This document shows positions 8,478-16,362 of a stretch of 39,334 bases of DNA, one piece after another (the stretch's first letter is position 1; every line of letters starts with the position of its first letter). The notes under the pieces were generated by a model that saw nothing but the letters and a program-made list of their open reading frames with translations, was not told where the DNA came from and did no database searches. The translations under genes and the position numbers were made by a program. The stretch is from Psychromonas sp. SA13A (GTDB lineage Bacteria; Pseudomonadota; Gammaproteobacteria; Enterobacterales; Psychromonadaceae): positions 1 to 39,334 of the forward strand of contig NZ_WTKU01000031.1 in the NCBI RefSeq assembly GCF_011378715.1. Direction: 5' to 3'.

Positions 8478-8503
8478 AAAAACCCGATTTTTCGGGTTTT
8501 TTT
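8478..8503. terminator. Rho-independent terminator between convergent Mo-hydroxylase and mocA-like genes
   Basis: AAAAACCCGA pairs with TCGGGTTTTT around a four-T loop and is followed by more T. The A-rich left arm lets it also act for leftward transcripts. Confidence 0.9.
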
Positions 8504-8538
8504 ATTTTGAGCTGTTGGTGGTTATTTAACGTTTTTAT

Positions 8539-9231
8539 TTAAGTTAGTGACTGATTTAACTTGGATTCTTGCCATTTTAAAAGGTCATCTTGAGTGTCAA
8601 TATCATTAATGGCACTGGGTAAATCTAAACAAGTTAATTGTTTATTGTGTGCTAATTGTTGTAATAAAGGTTTGGCACCTTTGTCGCCATTAAGCTGCGC
8701 TAAAGCTGAAAACTGATCGGCAGTAAATAGCGCTGGAACTCCTAACTGCGATTGGTATGAGGCACAAATACTGTGTTTTTTTAATATCCAAAGATCAGCT
8801 AACTTTACATAGTCGCTATAACTCACTCCAATATGGTCAGCAAGGGCTAATATTAAGCCGCTAGCATTCGTTGATATCGCATCTTTAACACCTACTTTAA
8901 TAGACGTTGATAAACCGTGTTCACTTTGTTTATTGATTATAAAAACCGTCGATTTGGGCAGTAGTGCACTTAATTCCTTGTGGTGAGAGCCAAGTACTAC
9001 AACTACACGACTATTGATGTTGTTGGCGATTAAATAATCCGCCAAATAGTTTAATTTATCAAAACTATGCAGTAATAAGGGCTGCTCAATTAAGGTGCCA
9101 TGCGCATTAAAGTCAATAATCGGTTGGGCTAATTTAATCCCCTTGAATCGACTACTTTTACCTGCCGCCAATAACACTAAGGTTATGGTTTTTTGCGGGC
9201 CATTATTTATCGCTTCTATTATTGTATCCAC
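8539..9231 (-). CDS. MocA-like molybdenum cofactor nucleotidyltransferase
   Basis: An NTP_transf_3 fold with the signature LLAAGKSSRFKG at about residues 20-31, then ADYLIANN, VVVVLGSHH and LALADHIGVS, as in MocA/MobA proteins. MocA adds CMP to molybdopterin to make the cytosine dinucleotide cofactor (MCD) used by xanthine-oxidase-family enzymes, exactly the type of enzyme encoded convergently next door. The LADHIG segment replaces the more usual LGDQP-type motif, a mild departure. The start is a GTG with a weak ribosome site. It lies downstream of the xdhC-like gene on the same strand (126-bp gap), so both are probably co-transcribed. 230 aa is a little longer than E. coli MocA. Confidence 0.88.
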   Translation of the reverse strand: MDTIIEAINNGPQKTITLVLLAAGKSSRFKGIKLAQPIIDFNAHGTLIEQPLLLHSFDKLNYLADYLIANNINSRVVVVLGSHHKELSALLPKSTVFIINKQSEHGLSTSIKVGVKDAISTNASGLILALADHIGVSYSDYVKLADLWILKKHSICASYQSQLGVPALFTADQFSALAQLNGDKGAKPLLQQLAHNKQLTCLDLPSAINDIDTQDDLLKWQESKLNQSLT

Positions 9232-9357
9232 AACACTCGACTACTCTTGATTGATGAACTTTACTTTATTACTGCTATTAAAGTAACCAAAACACTCCAC
9301 TGGATTTTATTGATGGAATTCGATTCATTACTTTTAAATTCAGTAACAGTAATAGCA

Positions 9358-10359
9358 TCAGTTTAGTAATTGAGTGCGTTGATGAAATACAGCATGGCAC
9401 TCCGCTAATATACTTAATGCGATAGATTCCGGTAGTTCACCACCTATATTGAATCCCGCTGGCGCTGAAAAGAAACCTTTGAAGTCATTTAAGCTAATAT
9501 TGGCTTTATTAAAAACTTGGTCTCGCCGATGTAGGGGACCTAATAAAGCGATATAGGCTTGGTTACTTTGACTAATTAATTTGAGTGCTAATGCATCCAA
9601 GCTCAAATTATGTTGCATGACGATGACGCCATCAATATCTAGCAAGTGTTTCGTTTCTAATGCAGAAATAGGTTGTTTAATAATGTTAGTATCAGGAAAG
9701 TGATGTTGATGTGCATAACTCGATCGCTCATCAAACACGGTTACTTTCCAGCCCAATTGATTTGCCATCATTGCTAAAGGTTGCGCATCTAAACCACCCC
9801 CAAAAATAGCGATATGGAACCTTGTTCGACACGGGATTTGGAGTACTGTCACATCAGAAGTATCGTTAGCTTTACCGTATGTACTTTTACTGAAATCATA
9901 ATCAGTTTTGTTGGTAATTGGTATTACGTTTGCTGAAATAGAGGCGGCTTGAGTGCCTGTTTTTACTAAGGGCAAGTGATATTCGCAATTAGTCGATGTT
10001 AATGTTTCCATTAATGTTGATAAATGCAGATAGTTATTTTCAGCGGTAACGGGGATTAATAATAAATCAACAATACCACCGCAACCTAGTTGATAGCTTG
10101 CATCTGATTCATCACTTGCATCATAGGTGATATTAATCGCTTGGTCTTGCTGAATAGCACGTTGAGCATGTCGCAGTAAGTCGCCTTCTAAACAGCCACC
10201 GCTGACTAACCCGATACTTTTCCCTAAGGAATGAAATAACATCATTGCGCCGGTTTTGCGATAAGAGGAACCTTGAATCTTGGTAATGACAGCCAGAACC
10301 CATTTATCATTTGGGAATCTGTTCCACTGCGATAATAAATCTTCAATATGATGCGACAT
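9358..10359 (-). CDS. XdhC/CoxI-family Moco insertion factor
   Basis: The N-terminal XdhC domain is marked by VLAVITKIQGSSYRKTGAMM and SGGCLEGDL (Cys 56). The C-terminal Rossmann-like XdhC_C domain has AIFGGGLDAQPLA and KVTVFDER. XdhC proteins bind the molybdenum cofactor, assist its sulfuration and insert it into xanthine-dehydrogenase-type enzymes. AGGAA lies just before the ATG. Its place beside the MocA-like gene and the convergent Mo-hydroxylase operon strongly suggests it matures that enzyme. The length (333 aa) is normal for two-domain XdhC. Confidence 0.92.
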   Translation of the reverse strand: MSHHIEDLLSQWNRFPNDKWVLAVITKIQGSSYRKTGAMMLFHSLGKSIGLVSGGCLEGDLLRHAQRAIQQDQAINITYDASDESDASYQLGCGGIVDLLLIPVTAENNYLHLSTLMETLTSTNCEYHLPLVKTGTQAASISANVIPITNKTDYDFSKSTYGKANDTSDVTVLQIPCRTRFHIAIFGGGLDAQPLAMMANQLGWKVTVFDERSSYAHQHHFPDTNIIKQPISALETKHLLDIDGVIVMQHNLSLDALALKLISQSNQAYIALLGPLHRRDQVFNKANISLNDFKGFFSAPAGFNIGGELPESIALSILAECHAVFHQRTQLLN

Positions 10360-10548
10360 TTATTTCCTGTTTTATTTGGTCATGCTCTGATTGCTAAAAT
10401 AGATACGGCTGAAAATACTGAAGACAATTTTAAGCTTTAACATTTTTATATCAAGGTTATTTAATGAGAAGAGTCGGTATGTAATAAACAGTATTTAACA
10501 GTTTGTTAAGTCATTTAAAGCGCTACTTATTTTGAACTGAGGTTATTT

Positions 10549-10606
10549 AAAAAGGTTAAACCTGGGTCTATTCAGATTGGAAGGATCCTGACCGCAGCTT
10601 TAACCT
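10549..10606 (-). terminator. Possible terminator of the thioesterase gene
   Basis: On the minus strand AGGTTAAA (10599-10606) can pair with TTTAACCT (10553-10560) and is followed by TTTTT, but the loop is long (about 38 bases). It lies soon after the thioesterase stop. Weak call. Confidence 0.35.
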
Positions 10607-10633
10607 CTTTAGCTGTTAGCTTTAAGTTATTTT

Positions 10634-11206
10634 TTAACTTGCTAGTAATTGCTTCTGCTGAGAGCGTTCTTTGGCTTCTTTTCTCGCATCTGAGCGTTTT
10701 TGTTTACGTTTTAGTGCAGCTGCAAAACGGTCTTTTTGTTTCTCTGTTTCACAAATGATCTGCGGAATTTGACGCGGTTTTCCTTCTGGATCTAAAGAAA
10801 CAAAGGTCAGGTAAGCGGATGCAGTATGGCGAACTTCACCTGTTAATACTGATTCTGCTTCGATTCGAGCGCCAATTTCCATCGAAGTTGAGCCAACAAA
10901 GTTAACACTGGTTTTAATTCTAAGAATATCACCTACATATACTGGAGAGTGGAAGTCTAGGCGATCCAAAGAAACAGTTACCGCATTACCGCCAGTATGG
11001 CGCATTCCTACCATACAAGCAGTGTTATCGACTAGCTTCATTATTGAGCCACCGTGAACATTGCCTGCGATATTGGCATCAACATCCATCATCTGCTGAA
11101 CAACAGTTATAGTGCTGAATGCAACTGTTTTGGGTTCCATATTATCTTCGATATAAGCGTCTGTTGGTCTAACTTGTTTTCTATCAATGGTTTTTACAGC
11201 TTTCAT
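10634..11206 (-). CDS. Acyl-CoA thioesterase, hotdog fold (YciA/ACOT-like)
   Basis: A single hotdog domain covers about residues 25-145. The active-site block is GNVHGGSIMKLVDNTACM (H51, G52-G53, D60), then AVTVSLDRLDFHSPVYVGD and a β-strand end SAYLTFVSLD. It hydrolyses acyl-CoA to free acid and CoA in the cytoplasm. The C-terminal ~35 residues are Lys/Arg/Gln rich (KRKQKRSDARKEAKERSQQK), a charged tail beyond the hotdog fold. AGGAA just before the ATG supports the start. It is 190 aa, longer than E. coli YciA because of both ends. The neighbour across a terminator is an acetate/succinate permease, a loose metabolic link. Confidence 0.9.
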   Translation of the reverse strand: MKAVKTIDRKQVRPTDAYIEDNMEPKTVAFSTITVVQQMMDVDANIAGNVHGGSIMKLVDNTACMVGMRHTGGNAVTVSLDRLDFHSPVYVGDILRIKTSVNFVGSTSMEIGARIEAESVLTGEVRHTASAYLTFVSLDPEGKPRQIPQIICETEKQKDRFAAALKRKQKRSDARKEAKERSQQKQLLAS

Positions 11207-11616
11207 TGTTTTTCCTGATTTAAGGCCAGTATTAAAAAATCCTACTTAGTTAACAAAAAATAACCAACTAGTAAGATCTGCGTCACATTTTTAAGCATTG
11301 CTCCAGTCTAAATGTTTTTTAACAGAATTGTTAATTATTTGTTGCAGATTTTTTTAGTAGATTGAAAGAAAAAAGAAGCTATGTAGAGAAAGGTGAAGAA
11401 GAGAGATAAGAATATAGATGAGAAAGTAGTCATTAATGTAAAGCAAGTTTTACTGATATGCCATTTATTAACCTAGGGCATGGAAGTGATCTCTTTATGC
11501 TATTAGCAGCTTTTATTAGGTATAAAAAAACCGAGCGATAATGGCTCGGTTTATTAAAATTAAATTTAAAGCTGTTGTCGTACTAAAGCGAGTGCTAACT
11601 TTAAAAGCAATCGCGC
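11207..11616. other. Intergenic region between thioesterase and satP-like genes
   Basis: It holds the satP terminator (11528-11552) and, nearer the thioesterase, its presumed promoter. The remainder is AT-rich, and no further gene or clear motif is seen. Confidence 0.5.
11528..11552 (-). terminator. Rho-independent terminator after the satP-like gene
   Basis: AAACCGAGC pairs with GCTCGGTTT (9-bp stem, short loop). On the minus strand it is followed by a run of T, which is the direction of the satP-like gene ending at 11617. Confidence 0.88.
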
Positions 11617-12192
11617 TTATCGTTCGCCAATAGGTAAAACGGTGCGACCATATTGCTCATTGATCACTTCTGCCATTGCTAAGTAGATTGCGCTTAAACC
11701 ACAAACAATGCCTTCATAACCAGCAATACGCCCAATTAACTCAGAACCTGTGAAATCACGGATAGCTAATAGGAAGAATAAAACCGTTAAGCTACCAAAG
11801 ATAAATTGTAAAACACGGTTACCACGTAAAGTGCCTACAAACATAAATGCAGTAAACATGCCCCACATTACTAAGTACCAAGCCATAAATGCATGTGGTG
11901 TTGCTTGTGTTACGCCTTCATTACCTAATTGAGGAAATAATAGAAGTGCGACTAAGCTGATCCAGAAAAAACCGTATGATGTGAAAGCGGTTAATCCAAA
12001 AGTATTACCTTTTTTGAATTCTAAAATACCAGCGATGATCTGTGCAATACCACCGTAACATAAACCCATAGCAAGGATCATGGCACTGATTGGAAAGAAA
12101 CCAGCATTGTGAATATTTAGTAAAACTGTAGTCATGCCAAAGCCCATTAGGCCTAATGGGGCAGGATTCGCGTAATTAATTGATTGTGACAC
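11617..12192 (-). CDS. satP: SatP/YaaH-family acetate/succinate-proton symporter
   Basis: An inner-membrane transporter of the GPR1/FUN34/YaaH (AceTr) family with six hydrophobic segments. The family signature [14 protein letters not shown] is at residues 9-22. [15 protein letters not shown] and the ending [13 protein letters not shown] are nearly as in E. coli SatP. The start is taken as GTG 12192, which follows AAGG at a good distance and gives 191 aa against 188 in E. coli. The frame is open to 12294, but that extension (with [12 protein letters not shown]) has no counterpart in the family. It has its own terminator and a divergent ABC operon upstream. It probably takes up acetate or succinate when carbon is scarce. 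Confidence 0.92.
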   Translation of the reverse strand: MSQSINYANPAPLGLMGFGMTTVLLNIHNAGFFPISAMILAMGLCYGGIAQIIAGILEFKKGNTFGLTAFTSYGFFWISLVALLLFPQLGNEGVTQATPHAFMAWYLVMWGMFTAFMFVGTLRGNRVLQFIFGSLTVLFFLLAIRDFTGSELIGRIAGYEGIVCGLSAIYLAMAEVINEQYGRTVLPIGER

Positions 12193-12446
12193 TTCATGTA
12201 CCTTTTTTGTATAATTTGTAAGAAATTGGGATCGCGCGCACGATAACATGCTCGACTTTTTTGTAAAGGAATATGTGAAAGTTTGGCCTAGCACTTGTTT
12301 TGCATCAATTTAACGGCGTTAATGCGTAATTTTGAGATGTTTTTAGAAAATTAAAGGGAAATATTATATTGTACAACTTAAAAAATTGATGCAGAGTAAA
12401 GGTTTGCATTAATTTTATTAATTTATTCTCCAAAATAGGTACAATA

Positions 12447-12475
12447 AATAATGAATCCAACTATCAATAATGAAT
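12447..12475 (+). promoter_or_regulatory. Direct repeat AATAATGAAT x2 upstream of the ABC importer
   Basis: The 10-mer AATAATGAAT occurs at 12447-12456 and 12466-12475, 19 bp apart and just before the ATPase start. Each contains TGAAT, the left half of an ArgR box, but the inverted ATTCA half is missing. It could be an operator for a basic amino-acid transporter or chance in AT-rich DNA. Confidence 0.25.
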
Positions 12476-12482
12476 ATTAGCA

Positions 12483-13250
12483 ATGACAGCACCTACTCTC
12501 TCGATTAGAAACCTACATAAATCCTTCGCGGATAATCAAGTATTAAAAGGTATCGACTTAGAAGCTCATCAAGGTGATGTGATCTCTATTCTTGGTGCAT
12601 CTGGCTCAGGGAAAAGTACTTTATTACGTTGTGTTAATTTACTTGAAACACCGACGTCAGGGGATATTTTGGTTAATGGTGAATTAATCAAAATGAAGAT
12701 GGATAAAAAACGTGGTGCTATTCCTGCATCTATTAAACAAGTTGAACGTATTCGTAGTCGTTTAGCGATGGTTTTTCAAAGTTTTAATCTTTGGTCACAT
12801 TTGTCGGTTCTTGAAAATGTCATCGAAGCCCCTGTGCATGTACTCGGGGTGCCTAAAAAAGAAGCCATTGTAAAAGCAGAAGCTTTATTACAACGTGTTG
12901 GCTTATATGAACGTAAAGATTATTACCCAGGCCAGCTTTCTGGTGGACAACAACAACGTGTTGCTATTGCGCGGGCGTTAGCGGTTGAACCGGAAGTGAT
13001 GTTATTTGATGAACCGACTTCCGCACTTGATCCTGAATTAGTCGGTGAAGTGTTAACCGTTATGCGTGATTTAGCCGAAGAAGGCCGCACCATGTTAGTG
13101 GTAACACATGAAATGGCTTTTGCACGAGACGTATCAAATAAAGTATTATTTTTACACCAAGGTTTAGTGGAAGAACAAGGTAAGCCTGAAGATATCTTTC
13201 AGAATCCTTCATCGGAACGTTTTAAGCAGTTTATCTCTACTGTTTATTAG
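12483..13250 (+). CDS. Amino-acid ABC importer ATPase (HisP/AotP-like)
   Basis: This is the cytoplasmic ATPase of a polar amino-acid importer. Walker A is GASGSGKST (38-46), the Q-loop lies in MVFQSFNLW, the ABC signature LSGGQQQR starts at residue 152, Walker B is [12 protein letters not shown] with D176/E177, and the H-loop is VVTHEM. The insertion before [13 protein letters not shown] and overall 255 aa match the HisP/AotP (histidine, arginine, ornithine) branch rather than GlnQ. It is the first gene of a set followed by binding protein and two permeases, so the substrate is probably a basic amino acid. Substrate identity is inferred from family likeness only. Confidence 0.93.
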   Translation: MTAPTLSIRNLHKSFADNQVLKGIDLEAHQGDVISILGASGSGKSTLLRCVNLLETPTSGDILVNGELIKMKMDKKRGAIPASIKQVERIRSRLAMVFQSFNLWSHLSVLENVIEAPVHVLGVPKKEAIVKAEALLQRVGLYERKDYYPGQLSGGQQQRVAIARALAVEPEVMLFDEPTSALDPELVGEVLTVMRDLAEEGRTMLVVTHEMAFARDVSNKVLFLHQGLVEEQGKPEDIFQNPSSERFKQFISTVY

Positions 13251-13264
13251 ATGAGACTGCTAAA

Positions 13265-13311
13265 CGTTTAATTAAAAAAAGCGTTTAATTAAAATAAGTG
13301 CTTAATTAAAG
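13265..13311. repeat. Three copies of a CGTTTAATTAAA-like unit between ABC genes
   Basis: CGTTTAATTAAAA, GCGTTTAATTAAAA and GTGCTTAATTAAAG follow one another at 17-19 bp spacing. The core TTTAATTAAA is self-complementary. It may be just low-complexity DNA or an mRNA-structure element between ATPase and binding-protein genes. Confidence 0.5.
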
Positions 13312-13381
13312 CGGTTAATGTTATAAATCAATTTAGTAAAAATTTTTAAAACAGCTATCTATCATAATATAAGGAAATACA

Positions 13382-14155
13382 ATGAAAAAAATCAGCCTAC
13401 TAATCGCATTATTTGCTTTTGCATTTAATTCGGCACAAGCAAAAGAATGGAAACAAATACGTATTGGTGTTGAAGGTGCATACCCTCCATTTAGTAAAAC
13501 AGAAGAAGACGGCAGTGTTACTGGGTTTGATATCGATATCGCTAATGCGTTATGTGATGAATTGGGTGCAAAATGTACGTTAGTAAAACAAGATTGGGAT
13601 GGTATTATTCCGGCGCTTAAAGCACGTAAATTTGATGCAATTATTGCGACAATGGATATTACTGAAGAGCGTTTGAAACAAGTGGCTTTTACTAATAAAT
13701 ACCAACATATTCCAGCACGTTTTACTGCTGTTAAAGGGGCTGCATTTGAAGCGACTGATGCGTTCATGAAAGGTAAAAACATTGGTGTTCAACGTGCAAC
13801 AACAATGGATTTATACATCTCAGATAATTTCCCTTCTGCAAAAATTAAACGCTACGGTACCTTTGATGAAGCATACTTAGATTTAAAAGCGGGCCGCCTT
13901 AATTATGTTATCGCTGACTCTGCCTCTATCTCTGAAGGGTTATTAGCAAAAAAAGGTGGCGACAAGTTTGAGTTTGTTGGTCCTAAACTAAATGATCCTA
14001 AATGGTTTGGTCACGGTGCAGGTATTGCCGTTCGTAAACAAAACAAGGATTTAGTTGAGCAATTAAACAAAGCGATTGCTGCAATCCGCGCTAACGGTAC
14101 TTATAAAACGATTCAAGATAAATACTTCTCTTTCGATGTATACGGTCAAGAATAA
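13382..14155 (+). CDS. Periplasmic amino-acid-binding protein (HisJ/ArtJ/AotJ-like)
   Basis: This is the solute-binding protein of the importer. A Sec signal peptide (MKKISLLIALFAFAFNSAQA) is probably cut before KEWK. The mature part is an SBP_bac_3 domain: RIGVEGAYPPFSKTEEDG, then GFDIDIANALCDELGAKC with the Cys pair seen in HisJ/ArtJ proteins, QDWDGIIPALKARKFDAI, MDITEERLKQVAFT and the C-terminal GTYKTIQDKYFSFDVYG. Length (257 aa) matches lysine/arginine/ornithine- and histidine-binding proteins. A clear terminator follows the gene, which would let this component be made in excess over the permeases. Confidence 0.93.
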   Translation: MKKISLLIALFAFAFNSAQAKEWKQIRIGVEGAYPPFSKTEEDGSVTGFDIDIANALCDELGAKCTLVKQDWDGIIPALKARKFDAIIATMDITEERLKQVAFTNKYQHIPARFTAVKGAAFEATDAFMKGKNIGVQRATTMDLYISDNFPSAKIKRYGTFDEAYLDLKAGRLNYVIADSASISEGLLAKKGGDKFEFVGPKLNDPKWFGHGAGIAVRKQNKDLVEQLNKAIAAIRANGTYKTIQDKYFSFDVYGQE

Positions 14156-14196
14156 ACGTTATCACGGTTAATTTTTTAACCTGAGCGTTAAAATAG

Positions 14197-14240
14197 AAAG
14201 GATGACGCACAACCTTTTATATGTTGTCTCATCCTTTTTT
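14197..14240 (+). terminator. Strong terminator inside the ABC importer gene set
   Basis: AAAGGATGA pairs with TCATCCTTT, and an inner ACAAC/GTTGT stem stacks beyond a small internal loop, followed by a T run. It lies between binding-protein and permease genes. Partial read-through would explain unequal expression, and a separate permease promoter in 14241-14300 is also possible. Confidence 0.85.
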
Positions 14241-14300
14241 GTTATGCCAGTGCTATTAATTACGTATTAGTGGATTGGAATTAAATAAAAAGAAGTTTAT

Positions 14301-15041
14301 ATGTTTTCTTTATACGGTTACCAAGAAATATTTCTAGAAGGAGCATGGCTAACACTGCAAGTAGCCTTGTTATCTTTATTATTAGCTGTTTTCTTAGGGT
14401 TAATAGCAGCACTCGCTAAGCTGTCTCATTCTATTATATTAACCAGCATTGCGACGCTGTATACGACTATTATTCGTGGTATTCCGGATCTTATCTTAAT
14501 GTTGATTATTTTCTTTGGTGGGCAAGTGTTAATTAATGACACCAGCTATAACCTTAACGAATGGTTTAACGAAGTAGCGACAAATTATTATCCTGACCAC
14601 GAATGGACAGCATATTTACCTGACTATATTGATATTAGCCCTTATATTGCAGGTATTGTGACTATCGGTTTTATCTTTGGTGCGTATATGGCAGAAACCT
14701 TCCGCGGCGCTATTTTATCGGTAGAAAAAGGGCAGTTAGAAGCGGCAACAGCTTATGGCATGAATAAATATAAACGTTTTTCACGTGTGATGTTCCCTCA
14801 GATGATGCGCCATGCGTTACCTGGCTTGGGTAACAACTGGTTAGTATTATTAAAAACAACCGCATTAGTGTCGATCATCGGTTTACAAGATATGGTTAAA
14901 ATTGCAGGTGATGCGTCTGGTTCTACTCAAAAACCTTTCACTTTCTATCTAGTGGTAGCGCTAATCTTCCTATTTTACACTGCTGTTTCTACCTCTGTCT
15001 TAAAATGGGCCGAGCGTAAATATAGTATACAAACGAGGTAA
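14301..15041 (+). CDS. Amino-acid ABC importer permease 1 (HisQ/AotQ-like)
   Basis: An inner-membrane permease of the HEQRo/BPD_transp_1 type with about five membrane segments. It has GAYMAETFRGAILSVEKGQL followed by EAATAYGMNKYKRF, the EAA loop that contacts the ATPase. A stretch of about 45 residues (LINDTSYNLNEWFNEVATNY onward) between early membrane segments is longer than in E. coli HisQ and is probably a periplasmic insertion. The last bases contain the ribosome site (GAGG) of the next permease, whose ATG follows the stop by two bases, so the two are translationally coupled. Confidence 0.92.
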   Translation: MFSLYGYQEIFLEGAWLTLQVALLSLLLAVFLGLIAALAKLSHSIILTSIATLYTTIIRGIPDLILMLIIFFGGQVLINDTSYNLNEWFNEVATNYYPDHEWTAYLPDYIDISPYIAGIVTIGFIFGAYMAETFRGAILSVEKGQLEAATAYGMNKYKRFSRVMFPQMMRHALPGLGNNWLVLLKTTALVSIIGLQDMVKIAGDASGSTQKPFTFYLVVALIFLFYTAVSTSVLKWAERKYSIQTR

Positions 15042-15043
15042 GT

Positions 15044-15715
15044 ATGGATTTTTCAATCATTGTTAATGAATACCCGTTTTACTTACAAGGTTTGTGGACA
15101 ACAACTTGGTTAGTGGCAGTCTCATTATTGATAGGCTTAGTGATTGCGATACCTGTTGGTATTTTACGTAGTCATTCAAACTGGTTCATTAAAGGGCCTA
15201 TTTGGGCTTATATGTATTTTTTTCGTGGTTCGCCATTGTTGGTACAATTATTTTTGATCTATTACGGTGTTGCACAATTTGATGCGATACGTGAAAGTTG
15301 GATGTGGTATTACTTTCAAGAAGCTTGGTTTTGTGCATTACTCGCTTTTTCATTAAATACAGGGGCTTACACTGCTGAGATTGTACGTGGTGTGATAGGA
15401 ACAATGCCGCTTGGTGAATTAGAAGCCGCTAAAGCTTATGGTATGAGTCGTTGGCAAACACTTAAGCGTATTACTTTACCTAATTCATTACGCCGTGCTT
15501 TACCGGCTTACAGTAACGAAATTATTTTTATGATACACGGCAGTGCGATTGCAGGTGTGGTGACGATTGTTGATATTACCGGTGCTGCTCGTGTTGTTAA
15601 TGCTCGTTATTATGCGCCTTTTGAAGCTTATCTAGCAGCTGGTTTGTTATATATGTGCTTAACATTTTCTGTTATTTACTTATTTAAGCTGTGGGAGAAA
15701 AGCTATCAGCATTAA
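15044..15715 (+). CDS. Amino-acid ABC importer permease 2 (HisM/AotM-like)
   Basis: This is the second permease of the heterodimer, 223 aa with about five membrane segments. Family features are FFRGSPLLVQLFLIYYG, NTGAYTAEIVRG and the EAA loop LGELEAAKAYGMSRWQT. GAGG just upstream lies in the end of the first permease gene. The stop codon falls inside a short tandem repeat (15711-15738), after which a terminator ends the operon. With the ATPase and binding protein it makes a complete type I importer for polar, probably basic, amino acids. Confidence 0.92.
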   Translation: MDFSIIVNEYPFYLQGLWTTTWLVAVSLLIGLVIAIPVGILRSHSNWFIKGPIWAYMYFFRGSPLLVQLFLIYYGVAQFDAIRESWMWYYFQEAWFCALLAFSLNTGAYTAEIVRGVIGTMPLGELEAAKAYGMSRWQTLKRITLPNSLRRALPAYSNEIIFMIHGSAIAGVVTIVDITGAARVVNARYYAPFEAYLAAGLLYMCLTFSVIYLFKLWEKSYQH

Positions 15716-15738
15716 TAATTAATAATTAATAATTAATA
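15711..15738. repeat. 7-bp tandem repeat ATTAATA x4 over the permease stop codon
   Basis: Four exact copies of ATTAATA follow the last sense codons of the permease. The repeat supplies the TAA stop. Confidence 0.9.
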
Positions 15739-15748
15739 ATGAAGGTCT

Positions 15749-15780
15749 AAAGGCTATTGTTTGTAATCAGTAGCCTTTTT
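15749..15780 (+). terminator. Terminator of the ABC importer operon
   Basis: AAAGGCTA pairs with TAGCCTTT across a 14-base loop, and the right arm continues into more T. It lies about 35 bp after the last permease gene. Confidence 0.88.
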
Positions 15781-16010
15781 ACTTTCTATCTATTTGTATT
15801 TCCTTGCCTGTTGTTTCTTCTCTTTTCCTGTGTTTTATTTTAAGCTCAATGAGATGCTATTTTTCATAGCAATTTTATTTATTGAATTTGTTTAACTTAA
15901 TGTTTCTGGTTTAAATTTAGGTTTTTATTTAAGTTCAAGCTTTTTATCTAAATTTAAGTTGTGCCTAGTCGCAGCAATAGACTATTACCTTTACTGAGAA
16001 GGAGTTTCCC

Positions 16011-16226
16011 ATTAATAAAATTAACCCGCAAAAATTGCTTAATAGTAAATGGACTGCCGTTAAACCACTCAACAAAGAAAAGCACTTTCTGATCACTGAT
16101 GTTGATTTTGACGAGCAGGGCAATGTTATTTTTTGTTTATTAGAAGCGATTATTTCTCATCGTGAAACAGAAATTAGTTGGCGTGATCTACAAAATTCAG
16201 AATGTTGGTTACAGGGCTGGAAGTAA
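16011..16226 (+). CDS. Small Trp-rich protein, TIGR02450 family, apparent ATT start
   Basis: A 71-residue cytoplasmic protein of a small conserved family of unknown function. Characteristic parts are INPQKLLNSKWTAVKP, NKEKHFLITDV, CLLEAIISHRETEISWRDL and CWLQGWK. Homologues begin a few residues before INP, yet no ATG, GTG or TTG exists there in frame: TAG at 15978 closes the frame and the first usable conventional codon is TTG 16035, which would cut off conserved INPQK. A perfect AAGGAG (15999-16004) lies six bases before ATT 16011, so ATT is the best start. AUU starts are known for infC. Alternatively, the start codon has mutated or been misread. Confidence 0.8.
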   Translation: MNKINPQKLLNSKWTAVKPLNKEKHFLITDVDFDEQGNVIFCLLEAIISHRETEISWRDLQNSECWLQGWK

Positions 16227-16255
16227 CTGAAAGCGATATGTAGTGGTAAAGTATA

Positions 16256-16293
16256 CCCGTTATCAATCGAGGTGCATTTTGACTGATAACGGG
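16256..16293. repeat. Inverted repeat with 10-bp arms in the gap before the ABC exporter
   Basis: CCCGTTATCA (16256-16265) pairs with TGATAACGGG (16284-16293) across 18 bases, without a T run. The left arm sits within TATACCCGTTAT, whose exact reverse complement occurs at 1650-1661. It may be a factor-independent 3' end of the upstream small gene or a dispersed element. Confidence 0.5.
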
Positions 16294-16362
16294 GTAAAAC
16301 GAGCCGCCTTTAATTGGCTATATGTGCGTTAATTCTGTTGCTTATATTAATTAATAACGTGA

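Noticed and set aside
12193..12294. N-terminal extension of the satP-like frame (34 codons)
   Set aside because: The family begins a few residues before NPAPLG, and the GTG at 12192 has a good ribosome site; the extension has neither homology nor a better start.
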